This document shows positions 9,967 to 21,800 of a stretch of 64,000 nt of DNA, piece after piece (position 1 is the first letter of the stretch; every line of letters starts with the position of its first letter). Position numbers and translations under genes: made by a program. The DNA comes from Campylobacter sputorum subsp. sputorum (GTDB taxonomy: Bacteria > Campylobacterota > Campylobacteria > Campylobacterales > Campylobacteraceae): assembly GCF_008245005.1 (NCBI RefSeq), contig NZ_CP043427.1, positions 558,001 through 622,000 on the forward strand, read 5' to 3'. The notes below the pieces were generated by a model. The model did no database searches. It was not told where the DNA came from and worked only from the letters and a program-made list of their open reading frames with translations.

Positions 9967-11160
9967 GTGATAAGTCCAAAAAGAACTATAAGAATTTTAA
10001 CAGCACTTTTTGTTGCTATAATTTTTATATTTGTTGGAAATTCACTAGCTTTAAATTCAGCTGGTATGATGTTAAAAAATATAAATATAGATGATTTTCA
10101 TATAGGCATTATCACATCTTGCTTTTTTCTTGGAGCTATTTTTAGTTCTATATTTGGTTATAAATTTATTAGTATTTATGGTTATATTAGGTCTTATGCT
10201 GTATTTACTGCATTGTTTGCTATATCTGCAATACTACACAACATTGCTAATAATATAATTTTATGGGCTGTGCTTAGATTTATGCTTGGTTTTTCATATT
10301 ATAGTATATGTATGGTTGTAGAAAGTTGGATAAATGCTAGATCAAGAAATGAAATTCGCTCAAGAGTTTTTAGTTTTTATACAGCAATATATTATATATC
10401 TTCATCATTTGGTATGCTTTTATTATCTTTGGGACTTGGCTCATCTCAAGTTTTTGTTCTCTCAGCGCTTTTTATAATGATTGGATCAATTCCTTTAAAT
10501 ATAATTCGGATAAAAGAACCGCAACTTCCTCCAAAAAAGAAAATTTTTATACCAAATATTTTTAGCTTAGTTCCATTAGCCTTAGTAACAAGTTTTATAG
10601 GCGGTATTTTGATAAATGGATTTTTTTCTATGGCAGGTGTTTTTATATTATCAGCAGGAGGCGATATAAGAGATGCTTCATTATTTCTACTTGTTGCTAT
10701 GGCTGGTGGCTTTTTTGGGCATCTATTTTTTGGATATTTTTCAGATAAATTTGGACGAAAATTTTCAATTATGTTAGCTTGTGTGATACCTTTTATATCC
10801 ATTTTAGCTATGTTTTTGTTTAGTAAAAATATATTATTTTATAAATTTTCTGTTTTCTTCATAGGATTTGGTATATTTTGTCTTTATGCTCTTAGTGTTG
10901 CTAGGGCAAATGATGTTTTGGGTAGTAAAGGCGAAGCAGCTAAAATCAGTGCAACTTTGTTACTAAATTACTCAATTGGATCACTTTTGGGACCTATTAT
11001 TATTGGATATTTTATGCAAAAATTTAATGAAAATGGTTTTATTTTTGTATATTTGGTCGGATTAATAGTTTTGTTTTTGGTTGCGTATTTTGTTGATGTT
11101 GTGCCAAAAGAGCGTAGAAGTAAATTTATGTCTCATCATCCAAGCGAGATTTTGCATTAA
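9967..11160 (+). CDS. Major facilitator superfamily transporter
   Basis: This 397-residue MFS permease has about 12 hydrophobic segments. The family's loop 2-3 motif is degenerate, and a GYFSDKFGRK motif lies between TM8 and TM9 near residue 255. Residues such as ESWINARS near the TM4-5 loop recall the YcaD/YfcJ-type branch. The substrate is unknown. The start is the GTG at 9967: AAAGGAG lies upstream, and the overlapping ATG at 9965 meets a stop at once. A strong terminator follows at 11195. Confidence 0.85.
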   Translation: MISPKRTIRILTALFVAIIFIFVGNSLALNSAGMMLKNINIDDFHIGIITSCFFLGAIFSSIFGYKFISIYGYIRSYAVFTALFAISAILHNIANNIILWAVLRFMLGFSYYSICMVVESWINARSRNEIRSRVFSFYTAIYYISSSFGMLLLSLGLGSSQVFVLSALFIMIGSIPLNIIRIKEPQLPPKKKIFIPNIFSLVPLALVTSFIGGILINGFFSMAGVFILSAGGDIRDASLFLLVAMAGGFFGHLFFGYFSDKFGRKFSIMLACVIPFISILAMFLFSKNILFYKFSVFFIGFGIFCLYALSVARANDVLGSKGEAAKISATLLLNYSIGSLLGPIIIGYFMQKFNENGFIFVYLVGLIVLFLVAYFVDVVPKERRSKFMSHHPSEILH

Positions 11161-11194
11161 TAATTACTATTTATTAATATATTTTAATAATATA

Positions 11195-11247
11195 ATAAGT
11201 TTATTTATTAAAAATTCCTTTAATAAATAAACTTATATTTTTTATTA
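11195..11247 (+). terminator. Rho-independent terminator after the MFS gene
   Basis: An 18-bp perfect inverted repeat (11195-11212 with 11219-11236, six-base loop AATTCC) is followed by an ATTTTTTA run. It separates the lgt/MFS transcript from frdCAB. The stem is almost all A-T. Confidence 0.75.
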
Positions 11248-11291
11248 ATATTTTTATTAATATTTTCAGCATCAAATAAGCCTAGCTGATA

Positions 11292-11297
11292 TATAAT
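11292..11297 (+). promoter_or_regulatory. -10 element of the frdCAB promoter
   Basis: TATAAT within GATATATAAT lies 37 nt before the frdC ATG and after the upstream terminator, so it is the most likely start of the frd transcript. No regulator site could be recognised by eye. Confidence 0.5.
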
Positions 11298-11333
11298 TAA
11301 TAATTTAAATACTTAATATTAAAGGAGTTCTGT

Positions 11334-12050
11334 ATGGTGAGCCGTATAGAGGGTTTTCTTGGAAAATCTATAGATGGTAAAAAAAGTCGAGTTCCTGCAA
11401 AATTAGATTTGTTGCAAAGTGGCACAGGTCTAGTTTTAGGGCTTTTTATGTGGCTTCATATGTGTTTTGTTGCTACGATTTTAGTAAGCGAGGAGTTTTA
11501 CAGCTCAGTTGTGCATATTTTAGAGGCTAGATTTTTGTATGATAGTTCGGCAATGAGCTATGTTACATCTTTTTTAGCAGCTTGTGTTTTGGTTATTTTC
11601 TTTATTCATGCGGCACTTGGAATGAGAAAAATGCCTATAAATTTTAGACAATGGGAAGCATATCGTGCTCATATGTCTCGTATGAAACACAGCGATACAA
11701 CTCTTTGGTTAGTTCAAGCAGTGACTGGTTTTGTAATGTTTTTCCTTGGCTCGGCACATTTAATTATAATTATCACAAATTCAGACAAAATCGCTGATGG
11801 AGGTTCTGCTATACGTGTTGCAAGCCATTTTATGTGGGCTTTTTATGCGGTTTTACTTTTTGCAGTTGAGCTTCATGGGTCTATTGGTTTATACAGACTA
11901 TGTGTAAAATGGGGTTGGTTTGAGGGTAAAAATGCAAAAGAGAGTAGAAAAAAACTTAAAAAAGCAAAATGGATTATTAGTATTTTCTTTTTAGTTTTGG
12001 GTATTTTATCACTTCTTGCTTTTATGAAACTTGGTTTTGAAAGAATGTAA
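11334..12050 (+). CDS. frdC: FrdC, fumarate reductase cytochrome b subunit
   Basis: This 238-residue membrane anchor has about five transmembrane helices and carries the two b haems of the Wolinella/Campylobacter-type menaquinol:fumarate reductase. Haem-ligand-like histidines lie in MWLHMCF, IHAALGMRK, GSAHLI and SHFMWAF. It passes electrons from menaquinol to FrdB/FrdA. It starts with ATG after AAAGGAG and is followed 15 nt later by frdA. Order C-A-B is the one found in Campylobacter. Confidence 0.95.
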   Translation: MVSRIEGFLGKSIDGKKSRVPAKLDLLQSGTGLVLGLFMWLHMCFVATILVSEEFYSSVVHILEARFLYDSSAMSYVTSFLAACVLVIFFIHAALGMRKMPINFRQWEAYRAHMSRMKHSDTTLWLVQAVTGFVMFFLGSAHLIIIITNSDKIADGGSAIRVASHFMWAFYAVLLFAVELHGSIGLYRLCVKWGWFEGKNAKESRKKLKKAKWIISIFFLVLGILSLLAFMKLGFERM

Positions 12051-12065
12051 TTTAAGGTTGGTTAA

Positions 12066-14054
12066 ATGAAAATAATATATTGTGATGCGTTGGTTATTGG
12101 CGGTGGACTTGCTGGGCTTAGGGCAGCAGTTGCAGCAGCTGATAAAGGCAATAGTACTATAGTTTTAAGTTTATGTCCTGTTAGAAGATCTCACTCAGCT
12201 GCTGCACAAGGCGGCATGCAAGCAAGTTTAGGAAATTCTAAAATGAGTGAAGGCGATAATGAAGATGTGCATTTTGCTGATACTGTAAAGGGAAGCGACT
12301 GGGGATGCGATCAAGAAGTTGCTAGAATGTTTTGTCAAACAGCTCCAAAAGCTATTCGTGAACTTGCTAGTTGGGGTGTTCCTTGGACAAGAATCACAAA
12401 AGGAAAAAGAAGTGCTGTTATAAATGCACAAAAAACTACTATTGAAGAAAAAGATGAAGTTCATGGACTTATCCATTCAAGAGATTTTGGTGGAACAAAA
12501 AAATGGAGAACATGTTATACGGCTGATGCAACAGGTCATACAATGTTATTTGGTGTTGCAAATGAGTGTGTAAAACATAATGTTGATATAAGAGATAGGA
12601 AAGAAGCTATTGCTTTAATACACAAAGATAATCGCTGTTATGGTGCTATAGTAAGAGATCTTATAGATGGCAGAATAGAAGCTTATGTGGCTCGTGGAAC
12701 ACTTATAGCAACAGGTGGATATGGCAGAATTTATAAACATACAACAAATGCTGTAAATTGTGAGGGGATAGGGGCTGCAATAGCTCTTGAAACAGGTATA
12801 GCGCAACTTGGAAATATGGAGGCCGTTCAATTTCACCCAACTCCTATTGTTCCAAGCGGAATTTTGCTAACTGAAGGATGTCGTGGAGATGGTGGTATAT
12901 TAAGAGATGTTGATGGGTATCGCTTTATGCCTGATTATGAGCCTGAGAAAAAAGAATTAGCAAGTAGAGATGTTGTTTCAAGAAGGATGATGGAACATAT
13001 TAGAAATGGTAAAGGTGTAAAAAGTCCTTACGGAGAGCATTTATGGCTTGATATAAGCATTCTTGGTAGAGCTCATATTGAGACAAATTTAAGAGATGTT
13101 CAAGAAATTTGTCAAATTTTTAATGGCATTGATCCAGCTGATGAAGGTCCAAAAGGTTGGGCACCTGTTTTACCAATGCAGCATTATTCAATGGGTGGAA
13201 TTAGAGTAAAACCAACAGGAGAGAGTCAAACTTTAAAAGGTCTATTTAGTGCAGGTGAAGCAGCTTGTTGGGATATGCACGGATTTAATAGACTTGGCGG
13301 AAACTCAGTTTCAGAAACAGTTGTAGCTGGAATGATAGTGGGGGATTATTTTGCTGATTTTTGTAAAAGTCATGAAATAGATATAAATACAGAGTTTGTT
13401 CAATCTTTTGTAACAAAAGAAGAAAATTATATAAATGAGCTTTTAAGTAAAAATGGCAAGTATGGTGTTTATGAGATAAAAAATAAAATGAAAGATATAA
13501 TGTGGGAACATGTTGCTATTTTTAGAACAGGCGAAGGCTTACAAAAGGCTGTAAATGAGCTTGAAGAGCTTTATAAACAATCTTTAGATATAAATGTAAA
13601 AAATAAAGAAAAATTTGGAAATCCAGAACTTGAAGATGCTTACAGAACTCCAAAGATGATAAAACTTGCTCTTTGTGTTGCATATGGTGCACTTCTTAGA
13701 ACAGAAAGTAGAGGAGCACATTATAGAGAAGATTATCCAAAAAGAGATGATTTAAATTGGCTAAAAAGAACTCTAGCAACTTGGAAAGAAGGCGATACAA
13801 TGCCAACTATAAGTTATGAAGATCTAGATATTATGAAAATGGAGATGCCGCCAGCATTTAGAGGCTATGGTGCAAAAGGAAATATCATAGAAAATCCACT
13901 TAGCGAACAAAGACAAGCACAAGTTGATAAAATTCGTGAAGATATGCAAGCACAAGGCAAATCTCGTCAAGAAATTCAAGAAGCATTAATGCATTATGAA
14001 CTTCAACCTAAATTTAAACAACCAAACCAAAGAGTAGGAGTTGGCAATGAGTAG
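12066..14054 (+). CDS. frdA: FrdA, fumarate reductase flavoprotein subunit
   Basis: The 662-residue catalytic subunit reduces fumarate to succinate on the cytoplasmic side. It has the N-terminal FAD-binding [10 protein letters not shown] and [15 protein letters not shown], whose His carries covalent FAD. Active-site motifs include QFHPT, a capping-domain [10 protein letters not shown], and the catalytic region around [17 protein letters not shown] and [15 protein letters not shown] close the flavin site. It overlaps frdB by 8 nt. Fumarate respiration suits a microaerophile. Confidence 0.97.
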   Translation: MKIIYCDALVIGGGLAGLRAAVAAADKGNSTIVLSLCPVRRSHSAAAQGGMQASLGNSKMSEGDNEDVHFADTVKGSDWGCDQEVARMFCQTAPKAIRELASWGVPWTRITKGKRSAVINAQKTTIEEKDEVHGLIHSRDFGGTKKWRTCYTADATGHTMLFGVANECVKHNVDIRDRKEAIALIHKDNRCYGAIVRDLIDGRIEAYVARGTLIATGGYGRIYKHTTNAVNCEGIGAAIALETGIAQLGNMEAVQFHPTPIVPSGILLTEGCRGDGGILRDVDGYRFMPDYEPEKKELASRDVVSRRMMEHIRNGKGVKSPYGEHLWLDISILGRAHIETNLRDVQEICQIFNGIDPADEGPKGWAPVLPMQHYSMGGIRVKPTGESQTLKGLFSAGEAACWDMHGFNRLGGNSVSETVVAGMIVGDYFADFCKSHEIDINTEFVQSFVTKEENYINELLSKNGKYGVYEIKNKMKDIMWEHVAIFRTGEGLQKAVNELEELYKQSLDINVKNKEKFGNPELEDAYRTPKMIKLALCVAYGALLRTESRGAHYREDYPKRDDLNWLKRTLATWKEGDTMPTISYEDLDIMKMEMPPAFRGYGAKGNIIENPLSEQRQAQVDKIREDMQAQGKSRQEIQEALMHYELQPKFKQPNQRVGVGNE

Positions 14055-14766
14055 AAAAATAACCATAAAAGCATTTAAATACAATCCACTTAGTAAAATT
14101 TCAAAACCTCATTTTGCTACATATGAGCTTGAAGAAACAAGTGGAATGACACTATATGTAGCCTTAAATGTAATAAGAGAGAAATTTGATCCTGATCTTA
14201 GTTTTGACTTTGTATGTAGAGCTGGAATTTGTGGAAGTTGTGGAATGGTTGTAAATGGTGTTCCTAAACTTGCTTGTAGAACTCTTACAAAAGACTATCC
14301 AGATGGCATTATAGAGCTTATGCCAATGCCTGCGTTTAAACTCATAAAAGATTTGAGTGTAAATACTGGCGAATGGATGGCTGCTATGAATAAAAGAGTT
14401 GAGAGTTGGGTGCATTCAAGCAAGACAACTGATATCTCAAAGATGGAAGAAAAAGTTGATCCAGCAGCCGCACAAGAGACATTTGAATTAGATAGATGTG
14501 TAGAGTGTGGAATTTGTGTTGCAAGTTGCGGAACTGCGATAATGAGAGAAGATTTTATAGGTGCTGTTGGATTAAATAGGATTGCAAGATTTAAACTAGA
14601 TCCTTTAGATGAAAGAACTGATGAGGATTTTTATGAATTAGTTGGCGATGATAATGGTATTTTTGGTTGTATGTCTTTACTTGGATGTGAAGATAACTGC
14701 CCTAAACACCTTCCTCTTCAAAGCAAAATAGCTTATATGAGAAGAAAACTAGCTAGCGTAAAATAA
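14047..14766 (+). CDS. frdB: FrdB, fumarate reductase iron-sulfur subunit
   Basis: The 239-residue subunit starts from the ATG at 14047, which has AGGAG six bases upstream; an in-frame TTG at 14041 is rejected. The plant-ferredoxin-like [2Fe-2S] ligands are in [10 protein letters not shown] with the later LACRT Cys. The [4Fe-4S] and [3Fe-4S] ligands are in [12 protein letters not shown] and [16 protein letters not shown]. It wires FrdC haem to FrdA flavin. It overlaps the end of frdA by 8 nt and is followed by a terminator hairpin. Confidence 0.97.
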   Translation: MSRKITIKAFKYNPLSKISKPHFATYELEETSGMTLYVALNVIREKFDPDLSFDFVCRAGICGSCGMVVNGVPKLACRTLTKDYPDGIIELMPMPAFKLIKDLSVNTGEWMAAMNKRVESWVHSSKTTDISKMEEKVDPAAAQETFELDRCVECGICVASCGTAIMREDFIGAVGLNRIARFKLDPLDERTDEDFYELVGDDNGIFGCMSLLGCEDNCPKHLPLQSKIAYMRRKLASVK

Positions 14767-14772
14767 CTACTT

Positions 14773-14800
14773 TTAAGCAAGGATTTATCCTTGCTTAAGT
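14773..14800 (+). terminator. Hairpin terminator after frdB
   Basis: The arms TTAAGCAAGGA and TCCTTGCTTAA form a perfect 11-bp stem with a four-base loop. The trailing T-run is weak, but position directly after frdB fits transcription termination. Confidence 0.65.
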
Positions 14801-14855
14801 TATATTCTTACTATCTTTTGATAAAATAATCACATTTATATTGACAGGGAAATTT

Positions 14856-16946
14856 ATGGATGCTTTTTTAAGCGAAATTTGGGGGATAAATAAGCTTTAT
14901 ATAGATAACTCAGTAGAGCTTGGTTTTAATTCAAAAGATAGTGCTGTGCTTTTATCTTGCAGTGATGGAAATTACGATAGATATCTTTCTTTAAAGTCTT
15001 TTTGTGCAATTTTAAAAAATTCAAATTTAAAAACAAATCTTTATGATATTCAATTTGCACAAATAGGTATCATAAATTCTATAAAAAATTTAAAAATATC
15101 AAGAAGTGAAGTTATTTTAAATTTAAAACAGCTCTATGAAAACGGCATTATAAGTATAGATTATTTAGATAAGATTACTCATTTTTTAAAATCATTAAAA
15201 CTTATAAATGATGAAAATATATTTAAATTTACGCAAAAAAGCGATATTTTTCATAATAATATTAGCGTTTTAAATGAATGTTTTTATGAGATGAAAAACA
15301 TTACTAAAAACAAAAATTTGATAAATTTACTTGAAAATGCTTTTAAAAATGCAAACCAAGCACAATTTTTTATATCAGTAACTGGTATTATAAATGCCGG
15401 AAAATCCACTATGCTAAATTCTTTGCTGGATTTTAATGTTTTAGGAACAGCAAATATACCAGAAACTGCTAATCTTAGTTTTTTAAAATTTTCTAATGAG
15501 TCTTATGCAAAAGTTAAATTTTGGAATGAAAATGAGTTAAAAGAGCTAGGGTTTGAGAATGCTCAAGCAAGGCAAGATTTGTGTGTTAGTATTGATGAGC
15601 TTAAAAATTATACAACCGCGAAAGAAAATATTAGTAAATTTGTAAAGATGGTAGAGATCGGGGTTTGTGCTGATATTTTAAAAGATGGTATTTGTATAGT
15701 AGATACTCCTGGTCTTGATGATGCTATAGTGCTTAGAGAGGAGCTAACTAAGAAATTTATGCATGAGAGTGATTTTGTGATTCATCTTATGAATGCAGCT
15801 CAAAGCGTTACAAAAAAAGATATTAGCTTTATAAAAAACTTTTTGGCTTATGGCAAAGCAAATAATTTTATGATAGTTTTAACTCATATTGATTTGCTTG
15901 ACAAATATGAGTTAAATGATGTTATAAAATATACAAAAGATAGTGTTACAAAAGAACTCCAAGATGATGGTTATGATCTGTCTTTGGTAAATAATATCAA
16001 ATTTTTCGCCATTAATGGTATAAACAAAAATGGTATAGAAGATATAAAAAATTATCTTTATACAATGCTTTTTGGAGAAAAAAGCTTAAAATCAAATATG
16101 ATTTTATCTAATTATAAAAAAGAGCTAAATAATGTAATCTCATATATAAAAGATGAACTTGAGCGTGAGTTTAGTATGATGAGTTGTGATGATGCTAAAT
16201 TTAGTGAGGAAATTTTGCAACTAGAGCAAGAAACAGATATATTAAAAAATGATATAAATCAGGTAAATTTACTATTAAATAAAAATCTTAAAAAGCTTGA
16301 TTATTCAAATTTATCAGCATTTTCGCACATAAAAAATATTTCAATTATTTTAAAAGATAGAGTTATAAGCGATATACAATACGCAAATAAAAATAGAAAA
16401 AAAGTGGATTTTGATCGTATTTTTAACATAGTAAAAGGCGGGTTTGATGATTTACTTTTAGATCTTTTTAGAGATATTAAATTTAATGTATCAAAAGATA
16501 TGGAAAATATTTCTAAGCAAATTTCACTTAAAATAAACTCTTTTGATGATAGTAAAATAGGCTTTTTTGATATAAAAAATTATCTTGATGAGAACTTTAG
16601 AAAGCCTGATTATATTTTATTAAATTCGAAGCTTTCAAGCATAATAAAAACAAAAAGTTCAAATATGCAAAATGATATCCAAAATCTTTTTGATGAGTTT
16701 TTATCTTTTTTGGATATAAAAAAATCTTTATTAAAACTCATTGATAACTATACAAAAGATTTTAAGATATATTTTGAAAATGCTATAAATATCAAAAAAA
16801 ATTTTCTAGAAGAAAAAATTTTATTATTAAAAGATAGAATTTCTAACATAAATAATACATCTAAAAATTCGCTTTATGATATGCAAAAAATAAAGCAAAA
16901 TCTTGATTTGATAAATATGCTTAGCACAAGGATAAACGGGTGTTAG
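14856..16946 (+). CDS. Bacterial dynamin-like GTPase, first of a pair (Cj-DLP1-like)
   Basis: From the ATG at 14856 (AGGGA five bases upstream; the TTG at 14841 is rejected) this is a 696-residue dynamin-family GTPase. The G1 motif is GIINAGKST, G3 is DTPGLDD, and the G4 equivalent is THIDLLD, all between about residues 170 and 360. The rest is long alpha-helical stalk with coiled-coil character. In C. jejuni two adjacent genes after frdB encode a dynamin-like pair that tethers membranes as a hetero-oligomer, and the same order holds here. It overlaps the second GTPase gene by 7 nt. Confidence 0.85.
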   Translation: MDAFLSEIWGINKLYIDNSVELGFNSKDSAVLLSCSDGNYDRYLSLKSFCAILKNSNLKTNLYDIQFAQIGIINSIKNLKISRSEVILNLKQLYENGIISIDYLDKITHFLKSLKLINDENIFKFTQKSDIFHNNISVLNECFYEMKNITKNKNLINLLENAFKNANQAQFFISVTGIINAGKSTMLNSLLDFNVLGTANIPETANLSFLKFSNESYAKVKFWNENELKELGFENAQARQDLCVSIDELKNYTTAKENISKFVKMVEIGVCADILKDGICIVDTPGLDDAIVLREELTKKFMHESDFVIHLMNAAQSVTKKDISFIKNFLAYGKANNFMIVLTHIDLLDKYELNDVIKYTKDSVTKELQDDGYDLSLVNNIKFFAINGINKNGIEDIKNYLYTMLFGEKSLKSNMILSNYKKELNNVISYIKDELEREFSMMSCDDAKFSEEILQLEQETDILKNDINQVNLLLNKNLKKLDYSNLSAFSHIKNISIILKDRVISDIQYANKNRKKVDFDRIFNIVKGGFDDLLLDLFRDIKFNVSKDMENISKQISLKINSFDDSKIGFFDIKNYLDENFRKPDYILLNSKLSSIIKTKSSNMQNDIQNLFDEFLSFLDIKKSLLKLIDNYTKDFKIYFENAINIKKNFLEEKILLLKDRISNINNTSKNSLYDMQKIKQNLDLINMLSTRINGC

Positions 16947-18742
16947 AAGAATTTATAAAAGAGTATAAACAGCGTTATATTCTAAGTTTTAAAAGTGATT
17001 TTGAAGGGAAATTTAAAAATTATAAAGCACATTTGCTTGAGCCAAAACTGCACCCAAGTTCTGAGCTTTGTTTGAGGCTAAACTCTCTTAATGTACTTTT
17101 GTATGAGCCTATGCAAATAGCTGTAATAGGTCAGTTTAGTAGCGGAAAATCCACTTTTTTAAATGCACTTCTTGGGTTTGACATTTTACCAACGGGGGTT
17201 GTGCCAGTAACTGCAAAGCCAACTTTTATAAAATACAACTCTTTTCCTATGTTAAAAGCAACATATAATGATAATAGAGAAGAGTATATGGACGTAAGTA
17301 TTTTAGGAGAATTTGTAGATCAAAGAAAAGAGATGAGGGATGTGAAGTTTTTAAGCATTTACTCAAATAGTGAAATTTTAAAATACATTACTTTTGTCGA
17401 TACACCCGGACTTAATTCTATAAGCGATGCAGATACTAGCGAGACAATGGATATTTTAAATAAAGTTGGAGCTATTATATGGATAACTTTGATTGATAAT
17501 GCCGGCAGAAAGAGTGAGCTTGAAGAACTAAATCTCATACCGCAAAATTTAAGAAAAAACTCTATTTGTTTGCTAAATCAAAAGGATAAACTAACAAAAG
17601 AAGAGATAGAAAATGTATTAATACACTCAAAATCCGTTTATGGCAAAGTATTTGATACAATTTTAGCAATATCGTCAAAAATGGAGTTAAAAAATGAAGA
17701 GAACTCCGGTTTTGTAGAAGTAAAAGAGTTTTTGAGTAAAGATATCGTAAATAAAAAAGAGTGCTTTATAAAAAACGAACTTGAGCTAATCAATGTAAAT
17801 TTACAAGATCAGTATGGGTATTTTATTAAAATTTATGAAAAACTTTCATCTATTTTGGATAATTTTTTATTTAATTTTGATAAAAAAATACAGACACTTT
17901 TAATAGACTATTTAAAAGAATTTATGAGTTTTTATGCACAAGTAAAAGATATTGCAAACCTAGTAAGTGATGAAATTTCAACTTATATAGAAGATGAAAA
18001 AAGAGCTTATTTTGTAGAAGAAAAAAATATAATTGGCTCAAAAATTAGAAAAATTGTCTATACAGCCCCAACTTTAAATAGCGATAAAGTCTTATCTTCT
18101 CTTATATATTCAGACGATAAGCTAAGTAAAATTTTTAAAAAATTTAGACTGAAACTAAACTCTTTTCATGAGAAAATAAAAGCTGATATCGATATTTTGC
18201 TTGATGAGTTTAAAAATGAGATACTGATGTATAAAGGGGAATTTGAAAGCATAAGAAAAAACCATAATTTGCACTCAGATGTAGAATTTGCTTATATAAG
18301 AAAATTTGCAAGTGAAGTTGTATCGTTGTTTTTTAATGATTATCAAAAAGCTGTTTTTGAATTTAATGAAAAAAACGATCTATTTTTCGATAAAATCACC
18401 ATAAAAATAGCTACAAATTATGAGAGTGCCATAAAACAAAGCGTTTGGTTTTTATCTGATAAAATTCAAAGATTTATCTCTGATTACGAGAGCGACCCAG
18501 TTACTTTTAGTCTTTATTATCCAAAAAAAGAGGAAATTTTATCTAGAATTTTGATAAATTTGAACTATTTTGAGTTTGAAAATGATTTTATAGGAAACAA
18601 AACTTTTATAAAAAAGAATGTAGATGATTTGATGAGTAAATTTGTAATCATTAGTAATAAAAATTTAGATTACATAAATTCACTAAAAAATAAGAATTTA
18701 GATAATATTAACTATCTAAATGGCTTAAAATCTATATTATAA
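16940..18742 (+). CDS. Bacterial dynamin-like GTPase, second of a pair (Cj-DLP2-like)
   Basis: The 600-residue partner GTPase has a GTP-binding domain near the N-terminus: GQFSSGKSTFLNALLG at about residue 64 (G1), VDTPGLNS (G3) and LNQKDKL (G4). A long helical stalk follows, with a hydrophobic patch near IVYTAPTLNS that could be a membrane paddle. The GTG start overlaps the stop of the first gene by 7 nt, so equal production is likely. By the C. jejuni precedent it assembles with the preceding protein on the inner membrane. Confidence 0.85.
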   Translation: MLEEFIKEYKQRYILSFKSDFEGKFKNYKAHLLEPKLHPSSELCLRLNSLNVLLYEPMQIAVIGQFSSGKSTFLNALLGFDILPTGVVPVTAKPTFIKYNSFPMLKATYNDNREEYMDVSILGEFVDQRKEMRDVKFLSIYSNSEILKYITFVDTPGLNSISDADTSETMDILNKVGAIIWITLIDNAGRKSELEELNLIPQNLRKNSICLLNQKDKLTKEEIENVLIHSKSVYGKVFDTILAISSKMELKNEENSGFVEVKEFLSKDIVNKKECFIKNELELINVNLQDQYGYFIKIYEKLSSILDNFLFNFDKKIQTLLIDYLKEFMSFYAQVKDIANLVSDEISTYIEDEKRAYFVEEKNIIGSKIRKIVYTAPTLNSDKVLSSLIYSDDKLSKIFKKFRLKLNSFHEKIKADIDILLDEFKNEILMYKGEFESIRKNHNLHSDVEFAYIRKFASEVVSLFFNDYQKAVFEFNEKNDLFFDKITIKIATNYESAIKQSVWFLSDKIQRFISDYESDPVTFSLYYPKKEEILSRILINLNYFEFENDFIGNKTFIKKNVDDLMSKFVIISNKNLDYINSLKNKNLDNINYLNGLKSIL

Positions 18743-18801
18743 GCTTACTTTTAAAAAAATATTAATATAAAAACTTATAATATTTTTAAAATTCCTTTTG
18801 C

Positions 18802-18807
18802 TATATT
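18802..18807 (+). promoter_or_regulatory. -10-like element upstream of putA
   Basis: TATATT preceded by TTTTGC lies about 31 nt before the putA ATG. The T-rich -16 region is typical of Campylobacter sigma-70 promoters. Confidence 0.4.
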
Positions 18808-18837
18808 TTTTAAAATTTAGTTTAAAAGGAAAAAAAT

Positions 18838-21800
18838 ATGAAACAAGATGTTGTTTTAAATTCTTTAAAATTAGCAGAAGAACTTCAAAATAAAGTAAAT
18901 AGCAGCATAAGTCAAAAAGAGAAATCTTTTCATGAAAAAATGAAAAAACTACTTGTAAATCCCAAAAATAAAGTTATGCTAATTGAACTTCTTGATAGAA
19001 GTTTTAGATCAAAAGATTCATCAAAATGTTTTGATTTGATAAAGAAAACTTTTGATAAATACGGAGTTGCTGACTTTTTTAGTCCTTATGAGAAATTTTT
19101 ATTGTTTGCTTTTTTAAATTTTGGAAAGTTAGTGCCTAGTATAAGTGTGCCATTTTTTATAGATCATATAAGGCAAGATACAAAAGATATGGTTTTAGAT
19201 GCAAATAGTAGCGTTTTAAAACCGCATATAGAAAACAGAAGAAGGGAAAATATCACTTTAAATGTAAATCTTATCGGCGAAGAAGTTTTGGGAGAAGGAG
19301 AGGCTGCTTTTAGAATTAAAAAGTATGAAGAGGCGATAAAATCTGATTTTATAAGTTATATTTCTATAAAAATAACAACCATATTTTCTCAAATAAACAT
19401 TATTGATTTTGATTATTCTAAAAAAGAGATAGTAAAAAGATTATCGCATTTATACGAATTGGCCATTAGTGAGCAAAAGAGACAAAATATGTCTAAATTT
19501 ATAAACTTGGATATGGAGGAGTATAGAGATCTTGAGCTAACTTCAGAGGCTTTTAAAGAGGCTATATCAAAATATCCAGATTATCAAGCGGGTATTGTTT
19601 TACAAGCCTACATTCCAGATAGTTTTAAATATCTACAAGATCTTTTTGAGTTTTCAAAACAAAGAGTTGAAAATGGCGGTAAGCCTATAAAAATTCGCTT
19701 TGTAAAAGGTGCAAATATGGAAGCAGAAGAAACTGTTGCGTCTCAAAAAGGCTGGGCTCTTCCTACATTTGATAAAAAAGTAGATACTGATTCGAATTAC
19801 AAAAAAATGCTTTATTTTATACTAGAAAATGAGCGTTATAAATATATAAATATCGGTATTGCAAGCCATAATATATTTGAAATAGCTCACGCTTATACTC
19901 TCATATCTCAATCAAATGCTCTTGATAGTTTTACTTTTGAGATGTTAGAGGGTATGAGTTTGCAAACAAGTTTTGAGCTTAGCAAACTTCATGAGCTTAT
20001 ATTATACGCACCGATTTGTGATAAAGAGCATTTTAATAATGCCATAGCTTATCTTGTGAGAAGACTTGATGAAAATACAGCCAAAGATAATTTCATGAGA
20101 TACTTTTTTGATCTTAAAGTTGGCGATGAAAACTGGGAAATTCAAAAAGAGATATTTTTAAATTCTCTTAAAGGTATTGAAGCATTAGATAATACCCCTA
20201 GAAGAAAACAAAATAGATTAGAGCCTGTGATAAAAAGTGAAATATCTAAAACTGATATTTTTGTTAATGAATCAGATACTGATTTTGTTTTGCAAAATAA
20301 TAGAAAATTAGCAAATTTGATAAAAGAAAAATATACAAATTTAGACGCAGTAGAGATATCTGCTATGGGAAATAAAGCTTTGCATAGTGATGAGATTTTG
20401 GAAGTAAGAAATAAAATTAACGATAAACTCATAGCAAAGATAGGTTTAGCCAGTAAGCAAGGTATATCTGAGGCTTTAGATATGGCTAAAAACTCTAAAT
20501 ATAGTGAGCTTAGTTTTGAGGAAATATATCAAATTTTAAGCAAAGCAGCTGAAATTTTTAGAGCAAAAAGAGGCGAGCTTTTAGGTATAGCAGCTCTTGA
20601 AGTTGGAAAAACTTTTGGAGAAATTGACCCTGAGATAAGCGAAGCGATAGATTTTATAGAATTTTATCCACACTCTCTTAGAGTTCTTCAAAAGCAAAAT
20701 CCAAAAACTAAATTTAAACCAAAAGGCATTAGTGTAACGATATCTCCTTGGAATTTTCCTATAGGAATTCCTGTTGGAACGATAGTTGGACCACTTGCTG
20801 CTGGAAATAGAGTGATATTTAAGCCATCTTCATTAAGTAGCGTAACCGGATATGAAATTTGTAAGATGTTTTGGGAAGCCGGCATTCCAAAAGACGCACT
20901 TATATACTTACCAACAAAAGGTAAAATGGTAAGCGAGTGTTTGTTAAAAGATGATTTGGTTAAATTTTGTGTATTAACTGGTGGCGAAGATACAGCTTAT
21001 AATATCTTAAAAGAAAATCCTAAAATTGTTTTGAGTGCTGAAACTGGCGGTAAAAATGCAACTATCGTAACAAAAGCAGCAGATAGAGATAGTGCTATAA
21101 AAAATATAATCCACTCAGCTTTTTCAAACTCTGGACAAAAATGCTCAGCTACATCATTTCTTATACTTGAAGATGAGGTTTATGATGATGAGAATTTTAA
21201 AAATACTTTGGTTGATGCAGCTTCTTCAATGGCTACTGGAGATCCATTTGAGTTTAAAAATAAAATTGGCACACTGGCAGATAAGCCGAGCGATAAAGTT
21301 AAAAAAGCTTTAAGCGAATTAAAAGATTATGAATCATGGGCGTTAAAGCCTGAGTTTATAAACAATAATGAGTTTATAATGAAGCCTTGCATAAAATATG
21401 GCACAAAAAAAGGAGATTTTACTCATATGAGTGAGCTTTTCACACCTGTTTTAACCGTTATGAGGGCAAATGATTTAAAAGATGCCATAGATATAGCAAA
21501 CTCAACTGGCTATGGTTTAACAGGAGCGTTAGAAAGCCTTGATGAAAAAGAGTGGGAGTATTATAAAGAAAATATTGAAGTTGGAAATATCTATATAAAT
21601 AAGCCAACAACAGGAGCGATAGTTCTTCGCCAACCTTTTGGCGGTGTTAAAAAATCTGCCGTAGGATATGGTAGGAAGGTTGGAATTTATAACTATATAA
21701 CTCAGTTTTTGGATATATCGCAAGATGAAGTAGATGTAAATTTAAAAGAAAATGAATTTACAACTGCTCTTGCATCTTTAAATATAGATAAAGATACATT

